This document shows positions 7,044 through 15,598 of a DNA stretch of 64,000 nt, piece by piece. How positions within the stretch are numbered: position 1 is the first letter of the stretch; each line of letters begins with the position of its first letter. A program made the position numbers and the translations under genes. The notes beneath the pieces were generated by a model. The model worked only from the letters and a program-made list of their open reading frames with translations, had not been told where the DNA came from and searched no databases. Origin of the DNA: Gordonia rhizosphera NBRC 16068 (GTDB lineage: Bacteria > Actinomycetota > Actinomycetes > Mycobacteriales > Mycobacteriaceae); assembly GCF_000298195.1 (NCBI RefSeq), contig NZ_BAHC01000119.1:1-64000 (forward strand). Direction: 5' to 3'.

Positions 7044-9157
7044 TCGCCCCACCCCCGTGACGCCAGATCGGTCTGTTGTGCCGGATCGTCCTGTTGTCGC
7101 AGAACGGTTCTCGTCGGCGGTCCGGGGCGCGGCGGTGGCGGCGTGACCGATCCGTTCGTCAACTGCACCCGCCGGCTGACCACGCCCTCGAGTTCGGCGA
7201 GGTCATGGGAGATGATGACGATGGTCATCCCGTCGGCCCGCAACCGGGCCAGCAGCGCGACGATCTCGGCGCGAGCGTACGGGTCGACGCCGGCCAGCGG
7301 TTCGTCGAGGACCAGGACCTTCGCCCGGCGGGCGACGAGGCCCGCGAGGACCACCCGGCGCATCTGGCCGCCGCTGAGCGAGTCGATCTGACGTGCGGCG
7401 ATCGCCCGGGGCAGACCGACGAGTTCGAGGACCCGCGCCACCTCGGCGGTGCCGACCTCGACGCCGCCTGCGGCCATGATCTCGTCGGAGACCGTCTGTT
7501 TCTGCAACTGCAACCGCGCATGCTGGAACGCCAGCGCCACCTCGCCGACATGGTCGGTGACCGGCTTGCCGGACAGGGTCGCCGAACCCGTCGTCGGCGC
7601 GAGCAGCCCCGCCATGATCCAGGCCAGCGTGGTCTTGCCCGACCCGTTGCCGCCGACGATGAGCAGGCCCTCACCCCGGTGGACGGTGAGGTCGACGTCG
7701 TGCACCGCTTCGACCTGCCATGGCGATCCCGGGAGGTAGGTGTATCCGACCTGGTCGAGGACCAGCAGCGGTTCGCCACCCGGTGCCCGGTGTCCGGCGA
7801 CCGGGGCCGGTAGCGCGGCGCCCGGCGGCTCGTCGTCGCGGTCGGAGGCCCTGACCCAGTGCGGGGTCTCGGGCATCACCCGTCCGTGGTCGAGGTGGAT
7901 GACGCGGTCGGCCGCGGCGGCTTCCGCACCGCGGTGGGTGATCAGCACGACGGCCACGCCGCGGCGGCGCGGCAGATCCGCGAGCAGCGTCAGCAACTCG
8001 GTGCGACCGTCCGGATCGACCATCGACGTCACCTCGTCGGCGATCAGCAGAGCGGGATCCCGGGCGAGCGCGGCCGCCACCGCCAGCCGCTGCTGCTGTC
8101 CGCCGGACAGATCCGACGTTTCCCGCTCACCGAGACCGTCCAGCCCGACCTCGGCGAGCAGTGCCTCCACGTCGACCTCAACGCCCGGCGGCAGACCCCA
8201 GACCACATCGTCGGCGACCCGTGACCCGAGCATCTGGGTCTCCGGTCGCTGCATCACCAGCGCGGTGCCGCCGTGGCGGCCCAGTCCCGCGGCCCCGGGC
8301 CGGGTGACGGTGCCCGAGTTCGGGGCCCGCCCGGCCATGACCTTCACCAGCGTCGATTTGCCGGACCCGTTGGCGCCGACCACCGCCACGAACTCGCCGG
8401 CGCGCACGGTCAGGTCGATGTCACTGAGCACCCACGGCCCGTCCGGCCGATACCGGAACCCGACCTTCGACAGGGTCAGCGGTAGGGGCGCGACCGCGTC
8501 GTCGACGCCGACGCGTCCGGCATCGAGGGTGTCCTCGGCGGGGACGTCGGCGAGCCGGTTGATCACCCCGCCGAGCAGCCACCAGGCGACCGCCAACGAC
8601 AGGGCCGCCCCGACGGTGCCCGAGACCCACACCCAGATCCACCAGTAGTCGACCATGCTGTCACCCAGCGACCGCACGGTGTCGGCGGCCGACGTCAGCG
8701 ATTCCACCTCGGCGAGCAGATTCGCCAACCCGCCGACCGTGTTGTGCAGCGCTTCGAGCGTCAAGTTGCGCAGCGGCACCAGAATCCACAGGATCAGCAC
8801 CGACACCCCGCCGATCAGCGGAGCCGCGACCAGTCCGGTCAGCGCGATGGACGCGCCGCCGCGCCCGCGCCGTTTCGTGTTGCCGACGAGACCACCGATC
8901 AACGCCGACCCGACGACGCTGAATGCGGCTGCGGTCCCGGCCATGGCGAAGCTGACACCGGTGGCCGCCACCGACGCCGCGATCAGCGCCCGCGGGCGGG
9001 TACGCGCCGCGACCAGCGCCAACGGCACGGGAGCGACCAGGCCGACGGCCGAGGCGAGCGGGATCACCGCGGCCACCACGATGGCTGCGACGGTCAGGCC
9101 ACCGAAGATCGCGACCGACGCCATCTCCATCGGACGCAATGGACCCGTAGTTCTCAC
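7040..9157 (-). CDS. ECF-type transporter: membrane S-like domain fused to two ATPases
   Basis: A 705-residue fusion. Residues 1 to about 210 form a DUF2232/S-component-like bundle of hydrophobic helices. A first ABC ATPase follows (Walker A GANGSGKST near 263, signature LSGGQQQR, Walker B LLIADE) and then a second (Walker A GGNGSGKTT near 500, signature LSGGQMRR, Walker B VLVLDEP). With the EcfT gene right downstream this is a complete group of ECF importer parts in two genes, as in Rv2326c of M. tuberculosis. It should take up a vitamin or metal, but nothing here names the substrate. The GTG start has CACACT 7 nt upstream, an imperfect leaderless box. Confidence 0.85.
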   Translation of the reverse strand: MRTTGPLRPMEMASVAIFGGLTVAAIVVAAVIPLASAVGLVAPVPLALVAARTRPRALIAASVAATGVSFAMAGTAAAFSVVGSALIGGLVGNTKRRGRGGASIALTGLVAAPLIGGVSVLILWILVPLRNLTLEALHNTVGGLANLLAEVESLTSAADTVRSLGDSMVDYWWIWVWVSGTVGAALSLAVAWWLLGGVINRLADVPAEDTLDAGRVGVDDAVAPLPLTLSKVGFRYRPDGPWVLSDIDLTVRAGEFVAVVGANGSGKSTLVKVMAGRAPNSGTVTRPGAAGLGRHGGTALVMQRPETQMLGSRVADDVVWGLPPGVEVDVEALLAEVGLDGLGERETSDLSGGQQQRLAVAAALARDPALLIADEVTSMVDPDGRTELLTLLADLPRRRGVAVVLITHRGAEAAAADRVIHLDHGRVMPETPHWVRASDRDDEPPGAALPAPVAGHRAPGGEPLLVLDQVGYTYLPGSPWQVEAVHDVDLTVHRGEGLLIVGGNGSGKTTLAWIMAGLLAPTTGSATLSGKPVTDHVGEVALAFQHARLQLQKQTVSDEIMAAGGVEVGTAEVARVLELVGLPRAIAARQIDSLSGGQMRRVVLAGLVARRAKVLVLDEPLAGVDPYARAEIVALLARLRADGMTIVIISHDLAELEGVVSRRVQLTNGSVTPPPPRPGPPTRTVLRQQDDPAQQTDLASRGWGE

Positions 9158-9321
9158 CCCATCCAGTGTGCCTTCTGTCCGATTCCGGACCGGCGGCCCA
9201 GCCGACAGAATGGGTTACATCGTGTAAACGAACCGTCACAACACCCGTGTTCGAGTTGTCAGCGACCGGCCTCGGGAGGATTCTTTTTCCACAGGCTTCG
9301 CACGCTCCACGCGAAGCCGCT

Positions 9322-9350
9322 GTGGGAGACATGCGCAGTGGGAGACATGC
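9322..9350 (+). repeat. Two direct copies of GTGGGAGACATGC
   Basis: The 13-bp sequence occurs at 9322-9334 and again at 9338-9350, 16 bp apart, just upstream of the hypothetical gene at 9375. The spacing is about 1.5 helical turns. It could be a regulator site or a small duplication. Confidence 0.5.
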
Positions 9351-9374
9351 CCTGTGGCAGAGGGGAGTCCAACG

Positions 9375-9899
9375 ATGACGTCGTCCATCCCGATCGGCCT
9401 GACACCGTTCCAGCACGGGGGTCACCTCAACGGGATTCTGATCTCGGGGCGTTGGCCCTCCTCGACGCTGGAGTGGACCCAGACGCTGGTCGCCTCGGTC
9501 CGCATCGCATGCCGGCCCGGCTTCCTCCCGACCACCACCATCTTCGGTGTCGTCGAGGAGCGCCCCGACGACACCGACACCGACGCCGTGGGCATGATGG
9601 TCGCGGTGGGCAACGTCGTCGACGACAGCTTCATCGAGGCCGGCCGTTTCCTGAGCAATCCGCCCGCCCTCGTCATGCTGCACCCGCCGTCACAGACCCG
9701 TCCCTCCCTGCCGGAGTGCTCGCAGGTGGCGTCGGGCTGTGTGCTACTGCCGGGGCTGCCGGAACTCGGCCTCGAGCACCGGGCCGGATGGGCGGAGGCC
9801 GAGGCCGACGGCACGGTGGTGACCCTGCGCAACCAGGTCGGCATCGACCCCAACGCCGACCCGGACACCGCGGTCCTCGCGATGCTGCTGGCAGCCTGA
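9375..9899 (+). CDS. Conserved-looking hypothetical protein (174 aa)
   Basis: A soluble 174-residue protein of no family I recognise. There is no signal peptide or long hydrophobic helix. Features include a TPFQHGGHLNG opening, an acidic stretch (ERPDDTDTDAVG), two cysteines near the middle and an alanine-rich end. Codon use is as GC-rich at third positions as its neighbours, so it is probably a real gene. The ATG at 9375 has GAGGGGAG upstream; the longer frame (GTG 9354) is less likely. A pair of 13-bp direct repeats lies in its leader. It is divergent from the ECF transporter and sits upstream of the GDT1-type gene. Confidence 0.6.
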   Translation: MTSSIPIGLTPFQHGGHLNGILISGRWPSSTLEWTQTLVASVRIACRPGFLPTTTIFGVVEERPDDTDTDAVGMMVAVGNVVDDSFIEAGRFLSNPPALVMLHPPSQTRPSLPECSQVASGCVLLPGLPELGLEHRAGWAEAEADGTVVTLRNQVGIDPNADPDTAVLAMLLAA

Positions 9900-9913
9900 C
9901 CTGCGGCGTCGGA

Positions 9914-10004
9914 GTTAGGGCGCCCAAACTTATTGTTTTGTGGCCCCTACCTGCGGAAATACGGCCAGTCGACGAGTTGCACGCTCGAGTGTGGGCACCC
10001 TAAC
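9914..10004. promoter_or_regulatory. Inverted repeat around and over the GDT1-type gene promoter
   Basis: GTTAGGGCGCCC (9914-9925) and GGGCACCCTAAC (9993-10004) are reverse complements with one mismatch, separated by 67 bp. The second arm covers the -10 box of the following gene. The TTAGG-type ends recall half-sites of DtxR/IdeR/MntR-family metal repressors. That link is inference, encouraged by the metal-transport function expected of the gene. Confidence 0.4.
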
Positions 10005-10006
10005 CT
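9977..10006 (+). promoter_or_regulatory. Leaderless promoter of the GDT1-type gene
   Basis: TTGCAC at 9977-9982 and TAACCT at 10001-10006 are separated by 18 bp, and the -10 ends 7 nt before the ATG at 10014. Both elements fit a housekeeping sigma-A type promoter with a leaderless transcript. Confidence 0.65.
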
Positions 10007-10013
10007 GAGTGTC

Positions 10014-10730
10014 ATGATCGCTGCCCTGTTGCTGAGTTTCGGCGTGATCTTCGTCGCCGAACTCGGCGACAAGTCACAGCTGATGGCCATGACCTACGCC
10101 CTGCGCTACCGCTGGTGGGTGGTGTTGACCGCCATCACCGTCGCCACCGCCGCCGTGCACGCGGTGTCCGTGTTCTTCGGTCACTTCCTCGGCATGTCCA
10201 TCCCGTCGGATCTGATGTCGATCCTGGCCGGGCTGGCCATGCTGGTGTTCGGGCTGTGGACGATCCGGGGTGATCATCTCGACGACGACGAAACCACCCG
10301 CGCCGACCGCGTCGGCAAGTCGGTGTTCCTGGCGGTCATGTCGTCGTTCTTCCTCGCCGAGCTCGGCGACAAGACGATGCTCGCCACCATCACGCTGGCG
10401 ACCGACGGCGACTGGCTCGGGATCTGGATCGGGTCGACGATCGGCATGGTCGCGGCAGACGCGCTGGCCATCGCCGTCGGGGCACTGCTCGGCAGGCACC
10501 TGCCCGAACGCATCATCGCGCGCGGCGCTGCGGCACTGTTCTTCGGGTTCGGGGCGTGGCTGTTGTGGGAGGGCCTCGTCGGCGCCGCACCGGTCACGGT
10601 GATCTCCACGCTGACCGCGGCGGTGGTGCTGCTCGGGGTCGGCGCGGCCTACCTCCGGCATCTGCGCCGCACCGCGGCGATGACACCGCCCACCGATCGC
10701 GACGAGGAAACCCGAACGATCGCTCGGTGA
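10014..10730 (+). CDS. GDT1/TMEM165 family divalent cation transporter (UPF0016)
   Basis: A 238-residue membrane protein with two copies of the family signature E-L-G-D-K: AELGDKSQL (Glu16) and AELGDKTML (Glu116), exactly 100 residues apart, each in a three-helix half. The family exchanges Mn2+ or Ca2+ for protons; bacterial members export manganese. A charged loop (DHLDDDETTRADR, about 87-99) separates the halves. The long frame starts at 9933, but the ATG at 10014 begins the first helix and has a leaderless promoter 7 nt upstream. The inverted repeat over this promoter suggests metal-responsive repression. Confidence 0.85.
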   Translation: MIAALLLSFGVIFVAELGDKSQLMAMTYALRYRWWVVLTAITVATAAVHAVSVFFGHFLGMSIPSDLMSILAGLAMLVFGLWTIRGDHLDDDETTRADRVGKSVFLAVMSSFFLAELGDKTMLATITLATDGDWLGIWIGSTIGMVAADALAIAVGALLGRHLPERIIARGAAALFFGFGAWLLWEGLVGAAPVTVISTLTAAVVLLGVGAAYLRHLRRTAAMTPPTDRDEETRTIAR

Positions 10731-10838
10731 TCTCGAGGGCTGCGCGGGACCGCCCACATCGGCCTGACTAGGGTGATCGGTGACACCGGTCCCCCCGCCG
10801 GTCAGTTCGATCCCTGTGCACCCCGAAAGGACTCCCTC

Positions 10839-11600
10839 ATGGACGTTTCCGGATCTGCCGTTCTGGTCACCGGCGCCGCCTCCGGCCTCGGCGCGGCGAC
10901 CGCCATGCGCTTCGCCGCCGCCGGCGCGGACGTGTACGGCATCGACCTGCAGCCCTCGGTCAACAAAGCCGAGAAGTTGCCCGGGGTGACCCTGCTGCCC
11001 GCCGACGTCACGAGCGAGATCGAGGTCAAGGCGGCGATCGACACGATCTCCGACACCGGGACCCCGCTGCGTGTCGCCGTCAACTGTGCCGGGGTCGGCT
11101 GGGCCGCCCGCATCCTCGGCAAGGAGGGGCCGCACGATCTCGGGCTCTTCCAGAAGATCATCAACATCAACCTGGTCGGCACCTTCAACGTGATGCGTCT
11201 GGCCGCCGCGCAGATCTCGACCGAGTCGACCGTTGACGCCGACGGGCAGCGCGGCGTGATCATCAACACCGCATCGGTGGCGGCATTCGAGGGGCAGATC
11301 GGTCAGATCGCGTACGCCGCATCCAAGGGCGGCGTACATGCGATGACGATCTCGGCGGCGCGTGACCTCGCCCGCGTGGGCATCCGGGTGTGCACCATCG
11401 CGCCCGGCACCATCAAGACCCCGATGCTCGCGGGAGTCACGCCCGAGTTCCAGAAGACGCTGGCCTCGGCGATCCCGTTCCCGCCGCGTCTCGGTGAGCC
11501 CGAGGAGTATGCCCAGCTCGCCGAGTTCATCGTCGAGCACAACTACCTCAACGGCGAGACGATCCGCATGGACGGCGCGATCCGGATGGCCCCACGCTGA
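10839..11600 (+). CDS. Short-chain dehydrogenase/reductase (type II 3-hydroxyacyl-CoA dehydrogenase-like)
   Basis: A 253-residue classical SDR. The cofactor loop is TGAASGLG (from Thr11) and the NCAGVG structural motif is present. The catalytic Ser lies in NTASVAAFEG, and Tyr159 and Lys163 in YAASK. Overall it most resembles the HSD17B10-like hydroxyacyl-CoA dehydrogenases of actinobacteria, acting on NAD(H) in fatty-acid or steroid side-chain oxidation; the exact substrate is not certain. The ATG at 10839 has GAAAGG at the right distance, and a TAGGGT box near 10769 may start a short leader. A hairpin separates it from the convergent membrane protein gene. Confidence 0.85.
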   Translation: MDVSGSAVLVTGAASGLGAATAMRFAAAGADVYGIDLQPSVNKAEKLPGVTLLPADVTSEIEVKAAIDTISDTGTPLRVAVNCAGVGWAARILGKEGPHDLGLFQKIININLVGTFNVMRLAAAQISTESTVDADGQRGVIINTASVAAFEGQIGQIAYAASKGGVHAMTISAARDLARVGIRVCTIAPGTIKTPMLAGVTPEFQKTLASAIPFPPRLGEPEEYAQLAEFIVEHNYLNGETIRMDGAIRMAPR

Positions 11601-11638
11601 GCTGACCGTCCTTCCCGACTCGTTCGGGTCTCGTCAGC
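11601..11638. terminator. Hairpin between convergent genes
   Basis: An outer stem GCTGAC/GTCAGC encloses an inner stem CCCGA/TCGGG with loop CTCGT. It starts right after the SDR stop codon and overlaps the stop of the converging gene. There is no T-run. Confidence 0.45.
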
Positions 11639-12740
11639 GGCTGTGCGCAGGCTGCTGTGCGACGGCTCTGGACAGCTGCAGAAGGGGTACGGCGTCGGCA
11701 TCGAGGTCGGCGCCGTCCCCGGGGACGAGGTCTCGCACCGCACCTCGCGGTGGCTGTCCGTCGCGGTAGTCGGCGACGGCCGACCGGAGCATGACGACGC
11801 GGTCGTGTTCGTCGGCGGTCGCGAAATCCTCCGGGACACCGGGGCTGAGCTGGGTCAACGCATCCCGGATCTCGACGACCCGGCGGTGGAACATCATCGT
11901 CGGCGGAACCGGACCGTCGGGGGGCAGGACGACCTCCGGCACCGCGGAGGTGACGAGTTCCCACAGCGGGACGAGTTCGGCGGCATCGTGACGGTGGCGG
12001 CGACGGGCCCGCAGCCCGTACCAGCGGGCATGCAGCATCGGGTAGCTGATACCGACCAGGAATGCGACGACCCCGAAGACCGAACAGATCCGGCTGGCGG
12101 TGAGCAGCCAGGGGAAGTCGAAGAGCCTGGTGACCCCACCGACCACGAACAGGATCTGCAGCAGTGAGCTGACCGCGAGGAGGGTGAGCCCACCGAGGAG
12201 CAGACCGAGAGACACGCGCAGATACCCGTCGGCCAGTTCCAGAAAACGTCTGATGCTGCGGACACACACGATGAAGCCGTAGGCCAGGTAGCCGCTGGCG
12301 ATCAGGACGAACGTCGCGTAGGCGACGTTGCGGACGGTCCACTGCGACAGGGACTCCAAACGCAGGTCGATCGGGATGACGAGCATCGTCACCTGCAGAC
12401 CGATCAGCGCCACGACCAGCGGAATCGCCTCGTACTCCGCACGGCGCTCACGGGTCGTCGAACGGCCCGGGAAGAAGAAGACGACGATCAGCGCCGCCAC
12501 ACCCAGCGCGAGCAACGCGTAGAACAGCACCCGTTGGGCACCGGTGAACAGCGCGGTATTGAGGGCGTCGGCGACGTTGTCATTGGATACGACGAAGGCG
12601 AGGGTGATCGCGGCGATCGCGACCGTCATCGCCACCGCCTGCAGCCCGCCGCCCTCGCGACGGATCTGTTCCAGCCGCCAGGCCAGCGCCGCGGCGAAGA
12701 CCACCGCGGCGAGCACATTGACCACGCCGACCACGATCAC
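11634..12740 (-). CDS. Seven-helix membrane protein, MAB_1171c / DUF6545 family
   Basis: A 368-residue protein with about seven hydrophobic helices in residues 1-240 (ending near SVFGVVAFLVGISYPML) and a cytoplasmic tail from about 250 with the DUF6545-type pattern LVPLWELVTSAVP, then FHRRVVEIRDALTQL. The family is often listed as a putative transporter, without proof. It follows an ImmA/IrrE peptidase (15 bp gap) and an XRE-like regulator, an arrangement recurring in actinobacteria. A sensor passing a membrane signal to the protease is a plausible role, but this is inference. The GTG at 12740 is the only fitting start. Confidence 0.75.
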   Translation of the reverse strand: MIVVGVVNVLAAVVFAAALAWRLEQIRREGGGLQAVAMTVAIAAITLAFVVSNDNVADALNTALFTGAQRVLFYALLALGVAALIVVFFFPGRSTTRERRAEYEAIPLVVALIGLQVTMLVIPIDLRLESLSQWTVRNVAYATFVLIASGYLAYGFIVCVRSIRRFLELADGYLRVSLGLLLGGLTLLAVSSLLQILFVVGGVTRLFDFPWLLTASRICSVFGVVAFLVGISYPMLHARWYGLRARRRHRHDAAELVPLWELVTSAVPEVVLPPDGPVPPTMMFHRRVVEIRDALTQLSPGVPEDFATADEHDRVVMLRSAVADYRDGQPPRGAVRDLVPGDGADLDADAVPLLQLSRAVAQQPAHSR

Positions 12741-12755
12741 GCCGAAATCACCCCG

Positions 12756-13265
12756 TCACATCCAGCCCTTGTGCCCACCCAGCAACCGTTGAATCCCGCG
12801 CAGGTCGGCGTTGTCCGATGTGGCACCGACGGTAGCACTGGCCTCCCCGGCCCAACTCAGAATCATCGACGCGAGCATCTCGGCCTCCCACTCGCGGTCG
12901 TCGGAGTAGCAGGTGCGGCGTAGCGCGGCATCGGAATCCTCCTCCGACGGTCCGGCCAGCGCCGCGGCCGAGACCGCGCCAAGCATCTGATGACCGGCGA
13001 TCAGGTGGCCGAACTCGTGGACGATGATCTGGTCCTGGTGCAGCTTGGATGTGTTCGCCTGGTAGAAGAAGTAATCCGCGTCGGAGGCGGCGAGCCAGAC
13101 CCCGTTGGGCATCCCGGCGGGCAATGGATGCGCGATCAGACGGATCGGACGTCCACGACGCTCACCGTAGCGGTCGCACAACTGGTGGACGTCGAGCGGC
13201 AGATCGAGATCGAGACCCCGCAGGGTCTCCCGGACGAGAGCACGCAACGCACGTCGATCACGCAT
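12756..13265 (-). CDS. ImmA/IrrE family metallo-endopeptidase
   Basis: A 169-residue zinc peptidase. The HEFGH motif puts metal ligands at His83 and His87 and the catalytic Glu at 84; a third ligand is likely a glutamate in DREWEAEML (about 125-129). Relatives cleave XRE-type repressors (ImmA cutting ImmR in ICEBs1, IrrE cutting DdrO in Deinococcus) to turn on stress or mobile-element genes. Here the gene lies 30 bp downstream of an XRE-like regulator, its likely target, and upstream of a seven-helix membrane protein. No phage or conjugation genes are adjacent, so a host stress switch is as likely as an element-borne one. Confidence 0.85.
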   Translation of the reverse strand: MRDRRALRALVRETLRGLDLDLPLDVHQLCDRYGERRGRPIRLIAHPLPAGMPNGVWLAASDADYFFYQANTSKLHQDQIIVHEFGHLIAGHQMLGAVSAAALAGPSEEDSDAALRRTCYSDDREWEAEMLASMILSWAGEASATVGATSDNADLRGIQRLLGGHKGWM

Positions 13266-13295
13266 CAGGTACCGGTCCCGGAGCGATGCGGTCGA

Positions 13296-13871
13296 TCAGT
13301 CTTTGGAGGTCTGTCCGCCGACAACCCGGAGATGTCCCTCGTCGGATGCCGGATCGGCGAACCCGGCGGCGGCGATGTCCGGCGGATCCTTCGGCAGACC
13401 CTGCTGTTCGCGCAGGACCTTGATGAGTTCGTTGACGACGGTGACCGAGTCACTGGACAGACCGGCCAACCGGAATGCGGCCAACTGCACGTCGGTGTCG
13501 GCCTGCAGGCGCATGAGGTCGATCTCGTCGCGCGTTCGTTGCGCGGCCCGATCTTCCAGGAAGTAATGCACGTCGACGCCGAATGCGGCCGCGATACCCT
13601 CGACGGTGCGGAACGACGGCGACTTCGCCTTACCCGAGCGCAACTGGCTCAGATAGGACTCACCGAGCCGGAACCCCCGCTCGGTGGAACGAGCCGCAAT
13701 CGCCTTCGCGCTGTACGCGCGCCCGTTGGGCCCGGGTATCGTACGGAACAGCTCCTCCAGGCGACGCGCAAACAACCCTGGGTCCAGCGTCTCGGCCCCT
13801 GCAGCCCCCGAAGTCCCGGACTCGGCGCGACGACCGGCATCCCCCACGCCATCCGTCCCTCGTGCAGTCAT
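13296..13871 (-). CDS. XRE-type (EspR-like) DNA-binding regulator
   Basis: A 191-residue protein. After a flexible Gly/Ala/Arg-rich start, residues about 33-106 hold a helix-turn-helix unit with the EspR-like pattern FARRLEELFRT, then SYLSQLRSGKAKSPSFRTVEGIAAAFGV and YFLED. EspR in M. tuberculosis is a nucleoid-associated regulator. The C-terminal half (about 110-165) is helical and may dimerise. The ATG at 13871 is chosen because GGGGAGAAGA precedes it; the longer frame (13907) reads through that site. It heads the cassette with the ImmA-like peptidase and the membrane protein, and two palindromes lie in the divergent spacer upstream. It is the probable substrate of the peptidase. Confidence 0.8.
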   Translation of the reverse strand: MTARGTDGVGDAGRRAESGTSGAAGAETLDPGLFARRLEELFRTIPGPNGRAYSAKAIAARSTERGFRLGESYLSQLRSGKAKSPSFRTVEGIAAAFGVDVHYFLEDRAAQRTRDEIDLMRLQADTDVQLAAFRLAGLSSDSVTVVNELIKVLREQQGLPKDPPDIAAAGFADPASDEGHLRVVGGQTSKD

Positions 13872-13922
13872 TCTTCTCCCCGTCGATACCAAAACTTGAA
13901 CTTGCAAACATTAAAGACCGGG

Positions 13923-14004
13923 TTGCATCGACCATGCAATGCTGAACGCGTTGGGTAACCTACCCTACGGTCCACCTCCAAGCGCTTCACCTGTACCAAT
14001 ACAG
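13923..14004. promoter_or_regulatory. Two palindromes between the XRE cassette and the surface protein
   Basis: TTGCAT and ATGCAA form a perfect inverted repeat with a 5-bp centre (13923-13939). CTGTA and TACAG form another with a 4-bp centre (13991-14004). Both lie in the 272-bp divergent spacer, where an autoregulating XRE protein would bind. Which protein binds them is inference. Confidence 0.45.
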
Positions 14005-14143
14005 TAACGATCGCCTAGTGTGGCGTTGTTCACACTCGATCGTAAAGAACGTGCGATCGGACAAATCCGAGTTTACCGGAGCATGAACTCTAAACAACAA
14101 TGTCAGTACGGCATTTCCGCAGAAGTTAACCCGGTAGGAGCCC

Positions 14144-15489
14144 ATGAAGCACCGCGCGCCCCGACAATCGTCACCGCGCTCCCGCGGCAGCGCGCTGGCG
14201 GTTGTCATGGCGATCATCGCCACCGTCGTTCTCGCGATCGGCGCCGGCGCCGCTCTGTCCTCCCCGGAGAACGCGGCAGGTAATGCGGCCACCGCCGGCC
14301 AGGGCTCCTCGAACGGCAACCAGGGCAACGGCGGCGACAACGGCTCCGACAACAACAACGGCGTCGACGACGACTTCGGCAACAGCAACGGCAACGGCGG
14401 GACGACCGGCAACCAAGGCAACAGCGACAGCACCGGATCGAACGGCAACCAGGCAACAGCGACAGCACCGGATCGAACGGCAACCAAGGCAACAGCGGCG
14501 ACAACGGCTCCGACAACAACAACGGCGTCGACGACGACTTCGGCAACAGCAACGGCAACGGCAACGGTTCTGACGACGAGACGACCACCCCCACCACCGA
14601 CACAACCCCGACGAGCGACACCACCACGGCGACCACCACGACTCAGACGAGCGATACCACCTCCTCGACCAAAACGACTACGACGACTCGGACGAGCGAC
14701 ACCACCACCACCAAGACCAGCGACACCACCACCACCAAGACCAGCGACACCACCACCACCAAGACCAGCGACACCACCGACACCACCACTAAGACCAGCG
14801 ACACCACAGGCACCAGCGACACCACCACCAAGACCAGCGAAACCACAGGCACCAGCGACACCACCAAGACCAGCGACACCACGAACTCCAGCAGCACGAC
14901 GCAAACGAGCACATCCACCGCGACCTCGACTGGCGGGTCGGGACCGGTCATCGGCGTTCCGCCCGGACCCTGGACGTTTTCCCCGCCACCCTTGACGACT
15001 GGCGACGGTCCGTCGGGCGGTCCGTCCGGTTCGGGGTCCGGCGGTGCCCCCGGAACCGACAACGGCGAGGTGCCCATGGCACCGGAGAGCGCGGGTGTGC
15101 CCGACACCGGTCCGGGCGCCGCGAACAACCCGGGCGGCACTGGCAACAACACGGCTCAGGGGACGTCGGGTTCATCGACGGGTGGCGCCGCCAACGGCGT
15201 GGCCGGCCTCGGCGGCGCGGGTGGCAACGGATCGTCCGAATCGTCGTCGGCCGCGACCTCCGACGACTCGGACTCGAACGCTGCCCAGGGCGCGCCCGGC
15301 GCGAACACCCCTGGCTCGAACACCCCGGATGACATCACCCAGGCCGCTCCACCGGTCCCGGACAGCATTCTCACCGCGACCAAGAAGATCCTCGTGGGTC
15401 TGGCCCCCGGTGCTCTGCTCCTCCTCGGTGCAGTCGCGTTGCTCGGCAGTGGATCGTTCCTCGACGCGCTGCGCTCCTTCCGGCAGTGA
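14144..15489 (+). pseudogene. Repeat-rich surface protein, frameshifted
   Basis: The 5' frame (from ATG 14144, with GGTAGGAG upstream) encodes a basic start, a signal/anchor helix (about residues 17-38) and Asn/Gly-rich repeats. Around 14450 the sequence reads AACCAGGCAAC where the neighbouring repeat copies read AACCAAGGCAAC, a 1-nt loss. The reading frame continues in the next register with Asp/Asn/Gly repeats, a long Thr-rich stretch built on TSDTTTTK units, a Gly/Ser region, and a C-terminal transmembrane helix (VGLAPGALLLLGAVALL). Corrected, the protein is about 448 residues: a stalk-like, probably glycosylated wall protein anchored at the C-terminus. It may be a pseudogene, a slippage variant or a sequencing error. 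Confidence 0.7.
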
Positions 15490-15598
15490 CTACGCGCCCG
15501 AACCGGGCTCGTGAGTCGAAAGAGGTTGCCGCCGGCTGCGCCGATCGCGACAATCCGCAACCCCGATCCGGGCGGCACCCGGGAGTTGTCCCTGTGAC

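Noticed and set aside
10074-11540. 488-codon minus-strand frame across the GDT1 and SDR genes
   Set aside because: Antisense shadow; the plus-strand frames carry full family motifs.
14202-14968. Minus-strand valine-rich and Cys/Arg-rich frames over the surface-protein repeats
   Set aside because: Antisense readings of the Thr/Asn repeats.
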